From assembly GCA_030710605.1 (NCBI GenBank), contig CP092886.1, positions 51,576,390 to 51,640,389 on the forward strand: a DNA stretch of 64,000 bases, read 5' to 3'. Made by a program: the position numbers and the translations under genes. The notes beneath the pieces were generated by a model. The model ran no database searches. It saw only the letters and a program-made list of their open reading frames with translations, and had not been told where the DNA came from. Source of the DNA: Cordylochernes scorpioides. Its lineage: Eukaryota; Arthropoda; Arachnida; Pseudoscorpiones; Chernetidae. Below, in pieces: positions 12,480 to 22,860 of the stretch (positions are counted from its first letter, which is position 1; the number at the start of each line of letters is the position of its first letter).

Positions 12480-13378
12480 ATACGTACCACTTAATGTATA
12501 TATAGTACTTGAATATTGTATATATTATTTACCTACAGCTATAAATCTTGCAAATATTTCTTTTTCTGAAACCTTCCATTGTGTGATATAGCCATTAAGC
12601 TAAAGTATTTGGCGTTTTTCAAAGCATTATTTTTCTTTTTGAGAGAAATTTGACATTTTTATATATTAATTTAATATTTTAAAATGCATTTTTATTAAAA
12701 ATATATATTATATTGTATATATATCCGTTTGAAAAAATTTCGAATTTGTTAAAATATTGTATTCAACCTTATCATGTGAAATTCAATTTTATTCATAAAT
12801 ATTTGAGAGATTTTCTAAATATAAAAATAACTTTATTTTCATAAATTTTTAGAGACTAAATCTGAAAATATAGAATATTTTTTATCTTCTAAATTTCATA
12901 TATATTGATCGTATTCCTCTCGAAAATACTTGTTCCAAGTGGATCGCAACTTCCGAAGTTAGAAGTTGTGTGGTTGTTTAATATGATGTTCTTTTGAGAA
13001 CTTTAATTAAAATACCAAGTTGTGAATGCCCGACTAAACAAACCGCTGCAAATTTAAAACCCCACTTTGGCGGCGTCCAGGTTTGAAATGGCTCTGAGAT
13101 TTAGTAGATTGGAGTTTGCCTAAAATTTAATCCATCAAATGTTCCAAGTTCATCGCCCCATGTGTCGATTTAAATTTTACTTTAAAATATTTTCATTATA
13201 AGAGAGAGCGGTACATATGTATATATCTTTTGGTACATATACGTTATATAAAAATATTGTTTTATTTAAAATTATATTTCATATATACAAATATTCTGTT
13301 AAGACGACAACCAGAGGTCGCCGTTTTCACTATATAAATCCATTGTTGTTGATTCCCGGTGGCCGGCTCAACATTTTA
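12480..13378. other. AT-rich spacer, no gene seen
   Basis: No coding or RNA-gene signal was recognised. The open frame starting at 13217 runs into the mariner terminus and is not credible. Confidence 0.55.
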
Positions 13379-13380
13379 TA

Positions 13381-14381
13381 CGAGGTGTGTTCAAAAGGTA
13401 TCGCGACTTTTGAATTTTCGCGGGTTACGTATATTAGAATTTCGAACTTTTTGTGGCTTTATGTTGGTACTCATGTCTCTCACTTATTCCGACAAGCTCG
13501 GCCATTTTGAATGTTCACTTAATTGTTGACAGCTGCTTTGCTTGCAGGTGTTTTGGATCGTCTTCGATTTTTACCTATTTAAAAGAATGGATCAAAGAAC
13601 CTGTATCAAATTTTGTGCGAAAAACGAAATTAAGTGCGCGGATGCATTCCGAATGTTGACTGTGGCATACGGAGAAGCTACCTTGACCCGAAGCAACGTT
13701 TATCGGTGGTACAAAATGTTCTCAAAGGGCCGAGAAGATGTGAACGACGAAGAGCGTGCCGGACGCCCGAGCACTTCAACAACAGACGAAAAAATTAATG
13801 AAGTGGAGAAAATGATATTGGCCAATCGTCGAATCACCGTTATGCTGACAGTTTTCTTCGATTGCAGGGGCGTGGTGCATCATGAGTTCTTGCCACAGGG
13901 TAGAACGGTCAATAAGGAATATTACCTGCAAGTTATGCGCAATTTTCGCGAAGCAATCCGCCAGAAACGCCCGGATTTGTGGAAGAACAAAAATTGGCTT
14001 TTGCACCACGATAACGCCCATGCTCACACATCGTTGCTTGTGCGCGACCTTTTGGCCAAAAACAACACACTAATGATGCCGCAACCACCGTATTCCTCAG
14101 ATCTGGCCCCCTGTGACCTTTTCTTGTTTCCTAAACTGAAGAGGCCCATGAAAGGACGACGTTTCGCTACGCTTGACGAGAAAAAGACGGCATCGAAGGA
14201 GGAGCTGAAAAAGATTTTTAAAAAATGATTTTTGAAGTGCTTCGAAGATTGGAAAAACCGTTGGCACAAGTGTATAATATATCATGGGGATTACTTTGAA
14301 GGGGAAAAAATAGGTATTCATGAAAAAATAAATAATTTTTGAAAAAACACAAAAGTCGCGATACCTTTTGAACACACCTCG
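13381..14381 (+). mobile_element. mariner element, complete ends, internal deletion (1001 bp)
   Basis: Both termini are intact inverted repeats (CGAGGTGTGTTCAAAAGGTA at 13381, its complement ending at 14381), bounded by TA at 13379-13380 and 14382-14383. The element is about 0.3 kb shorter than a typical 1.3-kb mariner, and the missing part lies inside the transposase. Confidence 0.95.
13587..14228 (+). pseudogene. mariner transposase with in-frame internal deletion
   Basis: ATG13587 opens the conserved N terminus (MDQRTCIKFCAKNEIK); the frame extends upstream to 13542 but without conservation. The paired HTH region and GRP linker are present up to RRITV (near 13841). The frame then jumps straight to the central catalytic core (MLTVFFDCRG). 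This removes the segment that carries the first catalytic Asp (GDE motif) without breaking the frame. The second and third Asp remain in LHHDNAHAH (14010-14012) and LAPCDLF (14115-14117), 34 residues apart. A frameshift in the A-rich run near 14205-14225 ends the ORF early; the usual C-terminal tail (CFEDWKNRWHKC) continues in another frame. It should bind its TIRs if expressed but not cleave. Confidence 0.9.
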
Positions 14382-14600
14382 TACATTATGTAAATAATAT
14401 TTTTCATTTTTTATTCTTACGCCTTAAGCCAAGCAGTACTTTTATCAAATTATGTTTTTATATAGTCCTTAAGCTCAATTAAAGAAATCATTGATCAAAA
14501 CCATTTTTATTGTCATACTTTCAAGATTTTAACCACGACTGCATTATTATAGCATAATCCACAAGATAATTCAAAATTTTTTATAACATATATTTATATA

Positions 14601-14900
14601 CTAGCGGATGTGTACCCGGCTTCGCCCGGGTTTTATCCGAGTAGAAGTTTGCCTAACGAATATTATTGATAATATATTTATTATTGATAATTGATTATAA
14701 TATTCCGGAACACACAGAATATTATGATAATAATATTCGTTACGTTATATATTTATATAATATTTAAAATATATTTTTCGAGCAAACATATCCACTCTCT
14801 CTACTGAATATATTTTAAAAATGATATATATAAATAAAAATATCTAGAGATAAACTACATGATCTTAGCCAAAAGGCCAAGAAATGATATTTTATATATA
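14601..14900 (-). mobile_element. non-autonomous Helitron, degenerate
   Basis: Read on the minus strand, the 3' end is a GC hairpin (CCCGGGCGAAGCCGGG) followed about 10 nt later by CTAG at 14601-14604 and host T (14600). This is the Helitron 3' signature. The 5' end is probably the TCTCTATATATAAAAT near 14895. Little else is recognisable except the U2-like fragment. Confidence 0.6.
14845..14888 (-). ncRNA. U2 snRNA-like 5' fragment (pseudogene)
   Basis: On the minus strand this reads ATCATTTCTT followed by GGCCTTTTGGCTAAGATCA, the latter identical to the highly conserved 5' domain of U2 snRNA, and then GT, AG and TATCT blocks as in U2. Similarity ends near U2 position 45, so the branch-point pairing region, Sm site and 3' stems are lost. 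It lies at the 5' edge of a Helitron-like repeat. It is almost certainly not functional. Confidence 0.65.
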
Positions 14901-14902
14901 GA

Positions 14903-15225
14903 GATGACCTGGCTTCGTGTGTCTTCTGCTCGAATGAATGTTTCGCAGGTAGAATTTTGTTCCTGACTACTGAAAATTATTATATTGCTTCGGCCGTGGT
15001 CTGTTTTAGTGAATATTCCCCTAAAGAATTTTGTTTATGTCAATCAAGCATGATACAGCAATATTGTTATCATCATTTCTGACTAAAAAAATATTGTTGC
15101 TCAGTACCTGGTTAATTATAATTTTTTTTTGGTTAAAGGGGGACAAAAAACTCTTCCAGATTTAACTCACTGTCCTGTTCAAATTTCAGCGAGATTGGTT
15201 ACATATTGAGGGCGTGCATAGCCGA
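14903..15225 (-). mobile_element. second degenerate Helitron-like repeat
   Basis: It begins with GATGACCTGGCTTCGTGTGT, a decayed version of the neighbouring Helitron 3' hairpin, and ends with TTTCAGCGAGATTGGTTAC before a TA tract, matching the subterminal 5' zone of such elements. The CTAG terminus is mutated. Confidence 0.4.
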
Positions 15226-15291
15226 CAAATATATATATATATATTGTTTGAGTCAAAAGGCGATCCATTAATTAAGTTTATATATATAATA

Positions 15292-15856
15292 CTAGACGTA
15301 TGACCCGGCTTCGCCCGAGAATTCCCCCGATTGCAATTTCCTTCATACTGAAAGTACATCAATAATAAATATTAGAAGTGCCATAGAATAGCAATACAGA
15401 AGTAGCACATAAACTACAGGAAAAAAGTGTGTGTGATGGCAAAAATTGTATTATATTAGTGTATAGGTATTTGATTTAGTTAATATAGTTGATATAATAG
15501 TATATATTTATATTATATTTTCATAAATGAGTTTTAAAAATTGTAAAAAAAAAAATGCATCGGCCGGGAATCGAACCCGGGCCGCCCGCGTGGCAGGCGA
15601 GCATTCTACCACTGAACCACCGATGCTTTGAAAAGAAAAGGCCATATTTAGGTATTCATTCCATTCCGGATTAGTCCGCGTAAAAAAAGTTCTTCAAATT
15701 AAAAAAAGAAATAGCCAAAAATATTAATCAAAATGCAGCCGAAAATTTTCCTCAGGTTTATAAAAAGCGACATGCAAAATTTGGTACCAATTGGTTCAGT
15801 AGTTTTTGAGTTTATCGCGAAACAGACAGACATACATTGACTTTTATATATATAGA
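15292..15856 (-). mobile_element. non-autonomous Helitron carrying a tRNA-Gly gene (565 bp)
   Basis: Minus-strand reading: the 5' end TCTATATATATAAAAG starts at 15856 after host A. The 3' end has the hairpin CTCGGGCGAAGCCGGG, then CTAG at 15295-15292, then host T. Insertion between A and T without duplication is the Helitron rule. No Rep/helicase ORF is present. A tRNA-Gly gene occupies the middle (15556-15626). Confidence 0.8.
15556..15626 (-). tRNA. tRNA-Gly (anticodon GCC)
   Basis: The minus strand reads GCATCGGTGGTTCAGTGGTA at the 5' end, with box A, an anticodon loop CTGCCAC giving GCC, box B GGTTCGATTCC and an acceptor GCATCGG/CCGATGC that pairs over seven bases with discriminator A. 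It is 71 nt, intron-free and followed on its 3' side by a T-rich stretch suitable as a Pol III terminator. It looks intact. It sits inside a Helitron, so it may be a captured gene copy rather than the ancestral locus. Confidence 0.93.
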
Positions 15857-16970
15857 TCTATATATAGATATATATATAGAATAGGTAGATATATATCATC
15901 ACACTGATCTTATTATTTATTTAATAATTTTCATATCTTCACATCGCAATAATTATTAATTAGTATTATAAAGATTTTCTATCCAGGATCAAAAAGAAAA
16001 TAAAAAACAAAGCTAAAGACAGAGACAATTGAATTCTTTATTCCATCATACATATGCAGTTTAATTTATAAATTTAGCGAGGTGAACAGAAAGAGAGAAA
16101 AAAAAGAATTTTACATAGAAAATAATATATTTAAACTTAAATAGATGTAGCCATATATATTTATAGAAATTAAGGGGAAAAAACATTTTGTTAGCTTCTT
16201 TAGATGACCCTATTACATGCTATGGAGCAGATGACTTGATGATATTCATTGAGACCTCAGAAAATCAGACTCTAGCAAAAAAACTCGCAGTAATATATAT
16301 ATTTATATTCCTGAGAAGCTTCCGATTGAAAGAAATCCCAAACAGTAAGTTGAAATAACTCAAGGCTTTACCAGCTAAACGTTAATCTAACCTTTTCATC
16401 AATTACGTTCTTCAAGCTCAATCCATTCTCTACTTCCCTTGTTATTAAAACACCGAATTCCACCGAAGAGAATAGCCATTTTGTGACTGTCAATCCTGGA
16501 TATTAAAATGTTTATATTTGTTGTATTGATTTTCTCACAACGAAATATTGGTAGATCTCTTAACGGAATGATTTGAATCGAAGTAATATTTATATTTTTA
16601 ATATGTATCATTCGTGGATGGAGACAACGTAATAGATATAAAGCTCTGTCCGTCCTATAAAAATAAAAAAGTAACAAAACATATTTCAGAATAAGAAGTA
16701 AAAGGTATATTTTATTGGAGGGGGCGATTATAAATAATTAAAAAATATAAACTATTTACTCGCCTATATTTATTTTCGATTAACAATTATCAAATGTAAA
16801 TTTGACATATATAAAGGGTGGACTATTCATAATTATATACTTTCGAAGAGTTCTCCAACGTCGAAGATTCCTAATCCAGATGATCAAGTGGACTTTATTT
16901 TCTCCTCAAACCTCACGACTCAGTTAGAACTTGTGAATGGACGCCTTTGTTGTTGCCATAATATGGAGTT
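15857..16970. other. AT-rich spacer, no gene seen
   Basis: The minus open frame 16399-16677 has no recognisable domain. No RNA gene or repeat family was identified. Confidence 0.5.
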
Positions 16971-17040
16971 GACATAGCTCAGTTGGCAGAGCGTCGAGGT
17001 TTCAACGGTAATTCATAGGTCGCTGGTTATCTCACATGTT
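16971..17040 (+). tRNA. degenerate tRNA-like sequence (pseudogene or SINE head)
   Basis: Box A is good (TAGCTCAGTTGGCAGAGCG) but box B is decayed (GGTTATCTCAC) and no acceptor stem forms. No functional tRNA is proposed. Confidence 0.35.
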
Positions 17041-17044
17041 TTGT

Positions 17045-18300
17045 TATAACTCATGCTCATACTAGTATGTAAAATATGTACTATCGTATGTACAATAGAA
17101 TACTTAAAACAATCATAGAGAATGATTCAGCATAAAGAGGCTATATTATTGTCATACACCCCCAAAAAAAAACGGTTCCAAAACGCTTCAAAATAACACG
17201 TGACACCTTCAATTTAACATCAAATATACCCTTAAAATTCTCTCCTGTATTGAATGTTTCTAATTACAATCAAGCTAAATATATTTTTAGAACGAAATTC
17301 ATAAATTTGTTATATATCATCTTAGCATTAAGATCACTTCTCGAGACCTAAATAATTTGAATACCTATGAAAATGTGATCAAAGCACTAAATATTATTCA
17401 CACACATAATCGTATATATATATATTGAATAATATATTTTATAGAAATACAATTTTTTGTTATAAATGCTTCAATCTACTCTAAAAGCCAATATGGAATG
17501 CATAAGGTTGGTCATTTGGGTATATGGATCAAAATTTCAAATTGTTCAACAAGGTAAAATTTCTGATGGACTTTTCTGACCTAAGATTTAGGTTTACGTT
17601 AGGAGATATAAAAATATAGTTCTGTGGAGGGACTTAGAATCTAGAAAGTGAAATTTATTGGGGATTTTAAAAGAACCATAAATTGATCCCCGAAATTATT
17701 TTCCAATAAATCCCAATATATCGGAAGATAAAGAGGTAGATCCTTACAAATTAGTGTAGTGGAGCGTCAGGGGCTTGTGGCGGAAAGATAAATTCCAAAC
17801 TATCATATTAAATTCAGAAATAATATATTTAAAATATAATGAATAATATTGTGCGTGTGGGAAATTATAATGACAAATTTATAAGAATAAATTTATATAA
17901 ATTACATTCAAAATAAAAGTAAAGTTTATAGTTTTTCCACAAATTTACCTAGATGATAAGCGAATTTATTGTGGAAGAGATTAGAAAACAAAACGGGAAC
18001 TGGAGACTAAATGAAGCAGACCGAGGAGGAAATAATTGCACGCTCAACAAGATTAATCTTTTTATTGTGAGCTAGTCTCTCAATCGAGGAAGAAAATATT
18101 TATTTAAATTGAAATATATTGAAATGGAGGGTTTTCCATCTTAAAAGATTGCTCTTCTCGGTTTCCCTTTTTGATCTAAATCTCACTATATAGAGAGAGA
18201 AATATTGATACTCTAGCGTTAAGTATATCTTGAATACTTGATACAAAATTCTAGTAAGCTATAAGCCTCTACTTCCAAAACTTTCTTCTTGATACTGAAA
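17045..18300. other. AT-rich spacer, no gene seen
   Basis: No coding signal, RNA gene or repeat family was recognised. Confidence 0.5.
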
Positions 18301-18302
18301 TA

Positions 18303-18660
18303 ATCGCGTCTCTGGAACTGGCACATTTGTAAGTTTAAAAGTGAAACTGTTACCTACATGTGCATACATGAAATTGCCATTGTGTGCTCGTTTGATATAA
18401 GTAAAATAAAACATATGTTACCTGAACCAATTTTATTGGAATATTCTATGTATAAACATGGATTGGTAGAAGAAATGTACCATAGGTTTCTTAAAATGTT
18501 TTCTACTACTGTTTTATGTTTTCTACATGTGTATACATGAAATTTCCAGTGTGTGCTTGTGTGAGATAGGTAAAATAAAACATATGTTACCTGAACCAAA
18601 TTTATCGGAATATTCTATGTAAAAACATGGATTGGTAAAAGAAATGTACCAATTTCAATG
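18303..18660. repeat. SINE remnant and 169-bp tandem duplication
   Basis: 18303-18362 matches the SINE body (TGGCACATTTGTAA...CTACATGTG). From there, about 130 bp are repeated at an offset of 169 bp (CATGTGCATACATGAAATT at 18357 and its variant at 18526). The overlapping short ORFs on both strands are by-products. Confidence 0.75.
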
Positions 18661-20290
18661 AACCATCTAAAGAATTAGTCCAGTGTTCTCGGAATTAAAA
18701 TTATATTAGATATATACGTCCTTTATTTCGCTTAACAATAAGAGCATGAAAAGGCTTACCAAAATGGAGTTGTTTTTTCACGTCCCTATTCTGGTATTCT
18801 GAAAATGCTGGTTACCTCTGAAATTGTTTCAACTCTGGGAAGACCCAATCGGCTTTCATCCATCTTACTGCTTCAGCCTGGATTGGCCAGACTCCAACCC
18901 AACCCCGCTCCCGAACCTATTAGAGAAATATTTTAAATGCACTCCTCCCCAAATAATTTCGAAGTGATTATATATATTTCAGGAAACACATGCTATTCAC
19001 GGTATTACAATAAATAACATATAAATGTTAAATATTGCCATTTTTCATGATTTCTGATTAATTATGCTTAATTTAAATTAAGCTGCTCGAAATTCTTTTT
19101 ATTGATAAGAATGATTTTATGTGTTTTTATCTCTACACATACATCCCACAAATTCAAATAAAATAAATATACTTAATTGATGTAAAAATGTTTCAATATT
19201 CCAATTTGAGAATTAAAAGAGAAATATGGAGAGGACAACTCTCAGGGCAGGAGACAGTTCATATACTTTACTATTATATTCCTTATTATATTCATAGATT
19301 ATACCATTCTTAGGTGTTGATAACTTGGGTTGCATCCTTCCACCATGATATAATGAAGTCTGGTTCTGCGTTATTTATTATTAATTTTTCAAATATATAG
19401 ATAACTTCATTGTTCAAGAATTATTAAAAGTAACTTTTTCTTTTGTTTCAAGGTTTATATACGGTTGTTTTGATTCAATGTCATTTTGAGCAATTTTTTC
19501 TTATTTACTTTAAACAGAAGGTAATTATGGTCAACTTGCGGACTTCAAGAATCTTTTGAGACAATTTTCTTTATTCATATCACTTTCTATCATGTTTTGA
19601 CAGGGGTCATGATTGACGGAATCTTCATTTCGAATATTTTCGATTCTTGATCATATCTGTCCGATAATGATAGGTAATGATATTCATTGAAAAGCTAATG
19701 ATTTCTAAACATTTGCGTAGTTTTAACACAAACTCCAGTTTTCCGACCTAGGCAAGACAATATGTCAATTGTATCCGAACTGTTGAATATGTGGAATTTA
19801 TTATCTAGATGTTTTGTCGTTGTTGAAATGTGCATTTTGTTCTCATTCCACCATCTATTTAGATTTTTGAGATACCTGATTGAGGATCCTATATTGAGAA
19901 AGCAACCAAATATATCTCGTCTGCATATAATATTTATTTTGAAGTAATATTTATAAACATGTTTTCTTCATAAGTTTGAACATGTGTGTAGAAATATCCA
20001 CATAAAATATTTTATCAACCAACTACTAGCAACTATAATGCTATTTACTTTTTAGATGGCCTAAGACAAATGTTATTTGTAAGAATCCGAGCTAAAAATA
20101 AAATAAGTGAGACATTGAAGCGCGACACGGCTAATTTTGTTATATTGTAAGAATTTTATTCTTAATGGAGGTAAAATCAATATCTAGCAGGAACTGGATA
20201 TTTCGTGAGGTGGGAATATATTAAAATAGGAAATTATAAGGAGGCACGTGAGTTGACCAGGACGGTAAATATACGATCTTAGTTTTTTTA
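18661..20290. other. AT-rich spacer, no gene seen
   Basis: A GC-richer patch at 18830-18930 has no recognisable coding sequence. The 19762-19947 frame has no domain. Confidence 0.5.
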
Positions 20291-20292
20291 GT

Positions 20293-20768
20293 TTTTCAAA
20301 TTAAAGATACTTCGGCCAGTAAATATTTTTTATAGTTTTGACAAAAATAGTTTGTCCTTGTCAGGAGCGAACAAAAATGAAAACATTTGGCAAAGCGTTA
20401 AAAATATAATTGTAATGATTCCATATGCAGATTTTATTCTTGGAGAAAAAGGTGCAGCATATATGTAAATATGTATTAGTTTTCTGATAGAAAATTAATT
20501 ATGTAAAAAAGATTGGATATATATAGAGTGTAAGAGGAGAGTGAAAGGATCCCATTTTATAGAAATAAATATTTTATACCGTGTGGTGTTCGTCAACTGC
20601 TATTTTGTTAGGTAGAGAACACGACAATAATTTTAAAAAATAGACTAATTTTTAACGCTTTGCCAAATGTTTTAATTTTTGTTCGGTCTTAACGAGGACA
20701 AAATATTTTTGTTGAAACGTGGAGACAATAAAAAAATATTTACTGGCCTATGTATCTTTAATTTGAAT
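20293..20768. mobile_element. foldback/MITE with about 117-bp inverted arms
   Basis: Arms 20293-20409 and 20650-20768 are inverted copies (blocks TTCAAATTAAAGATAC, GGCCAGTAAATATTTTTT, GTCCTTGTCAGGA/TCTTAACGAGGAC, AACATTTGGCAAAGCGTTAA). The centre is AT-rich and non-coding. Confidence 0.8.
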
Positions 20769-21157
20769 AATTATGAATGCCGCCGGCCAGGCAGCCTCTA
20801 TCTTTACGTTAGTGCTTCCCGCTCAGACTATTTAACCTTTGGAATAATGGAAATCTTTATATACCTGCTAATTTTAAAGTATAATAAACCTTGTAAAAAT
20901 TAGGAGATAAACTAATAATATTTGTATTTTTATATATTTTTACCATTATTTAATAATTTGGATTCTTTATTTATATTCTATTATATTAAGAATATCGACT
21001 TCCTCACTCTTTATAAGCGTTTAGAAAAATAAAAAACTTAAACTTGGCAAGAAGGAAACATTACAAAAATAGCGTTCCTTGAGAAGGGCGACAGCAAATC
21101 GCGCCGAAATATAGAATAAGAAAATTTGAAGTGTCTCTTTTAAACAATATAATCATA

Positions 21158-21435
21158 TATTGATGCATTAGTACGCCATCTGTTATGAAAATTCGAAACT
21201 ATTATACACGCGTATGATTGTTTTTTTAAAATAAACAATTTCTACTTCCCTTACTGCAATGGAAAAATGTAATAGAACAGCGGTATGGTAGATTAAACTG
21301 GCGAAACCGCTGGGAGGGTTCACCACTGATGAGCCAGGCCCTCCCATTAATTTTTCTATTGCAGTAAGGGCAGGAGAATTTTTTTTTTTTAAGAATCCTA
21401 CGCGTCTATAATAGTTTCGAATTTTTATAATCATA
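21158..21435. mobile_element. MITE-A, copy 2 (both arms)
   Basis: It starts GATGCATTAGTACGCCATCT and has two inverted arms (CGAAACTATTATACACGCG ... CGCGTCTATAATAGTTTCG) around CTACTGCCCTTACTGCAAT and a central GC-richer hairpin. It is non-coding; the minus frame 21183-21434 is spurious. Confidence 0.88.
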
Positions 21436-21439
21436 TATG

Positions 21440-22237
21440 TAAACTAACCAGAATTTTAATACCTTCATAAGTATTAATTCAAAATTGATTTCCTTTATTC
21501 ACTCTCGATAATTAATAAAAGTGGATTTCACTCTTTATTGAACTTTTCCTGTGGTTCGTTACCAAGTAATATTTTCTCACCAAGTAAAGTACCATTTTGG
21601 CTGCCGGTTTGGGCACATTATGGGCCCATTTTCTGAAGCACCACCTTGTTCTCGAAGATCGGTGAAACAAAGTTTCAGGGCTGATTTAACTTGTGCGTCT
21701 TTTCCACTCCGTTTCCTCTTTTTGATTGGGTCTGGATCCCATTCACCTCTGTCTTCCTACTTCAGCGTTTTTGCTTCAAGTCTGCAGAAATCCTTCAAAA
21801 AAACTGTTTAAGGAATCCGAAAATAAATCTCAAGCTCTCTGTACACATCCTTGCTGTGCCTTTAGCTGGAACCAATTTTATATTAGGGATACGACACATT
21901 ACATATATCACATTCGTATGTTGAATATATATAGCTTATTTTTTTTTATTTTTTTTTAATATATATACGAGTAACATATCATTTATATGCACTGTAAAAA
22001 TATGATATATCAAATTAATATATAAAAATATAAATTAAACAAGAGATAGATTAGCGCGTCATCTCTTATTGGATATGTAAGCTATTTTGCATATGTTTTT
22101 CGTTTCATATAAACCAATTTTCTACTATCGTTTCTGGAACAATAAAAATTATGGTAAGAAAATCTTATCATATATATATATATATATATAAGTGAAAATT
22201 GGTATAAAAGTGAATTTGTACTTGAATCAGGTGGATA
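21440..22237. other. spacer, possible decayed repeat at 21540-21880
   Basis: The patch 21540-21880 is GC-richer and open in several plus frames but matches no family I recognise. The rest is AT-rich. Confidence 0.45.
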
Positions 22238-22362
22238 AATCAATAAAAAAGGCATTTCCTGATCCTACAATTAAAAATCAACGATTAGTTTATATTTATT
22301 CCGATAGATGGCGCAAGCCATCAGCATACTTTAGTTGCATGATCAGGAAATGCCTTTTTTCT
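22238..22362. mobile_element. family P-like palindromic repeat, divergent
   Basis: Inverted arms AAAAAAGGCATTTCCTGATC (about 22240) and its complement (about 22342) enclose GATGGCGCAAGCCATC, a variant of the family P palindrome. Confidence 0.6.
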
Positions 22363-22860
22363 TAATATATTTAAATGTCTATATATTATCCTATTATTTT
22401 GTACTCATTAATATAAATTAAGTTCTTAATTTATCTAAAAAGCAACATTTAGAATTTGTAGAAATAAAATAAGGAAAAAGAAGATATGAAGTATAAATAC
22501 ATTGATATTTAATAAGGGTTTAATTTTTTGATAAAGGTAAATCTCTATATATGAGAAGTATAAAATTAGGTTATTTGAAAAGAAACATAATAAGCATATT
22601 TGTATAAAAGGTTTACATTTTAAATATAAAAATACGAAGATGTGTGTTCTTATGGTGTGAGTAAACACGTTGTTTATTTATTTATGTAAATAACCCTTTG
22701 TGTTATAACTTATTTTATCCAAAAGATAAGGAGTAGATACACCATACACGCCACAATTACGAGAAAATACGGTTTAAAATGCATACCTCTTTAGTAATAA
22801 ATAAGGAAGAAGTGTTAAGGCCAATATATTCTTTGAAAAATATAATTGTCAACGCTTAGT
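22363..22860. other. AT-rich spacer, no gene seen
   Basis: The minus frame 22435-22668 encodes a hydrophobic low-complexity peptide typical of AT-rich noise. Confidence 0.5.

Noticed and set aside
14903-15225. Full Helitron with intact 3' terminus
   Set aside because: Hairpin and CTAG are mutated; reported only as a low-confidence degenerate repeat.
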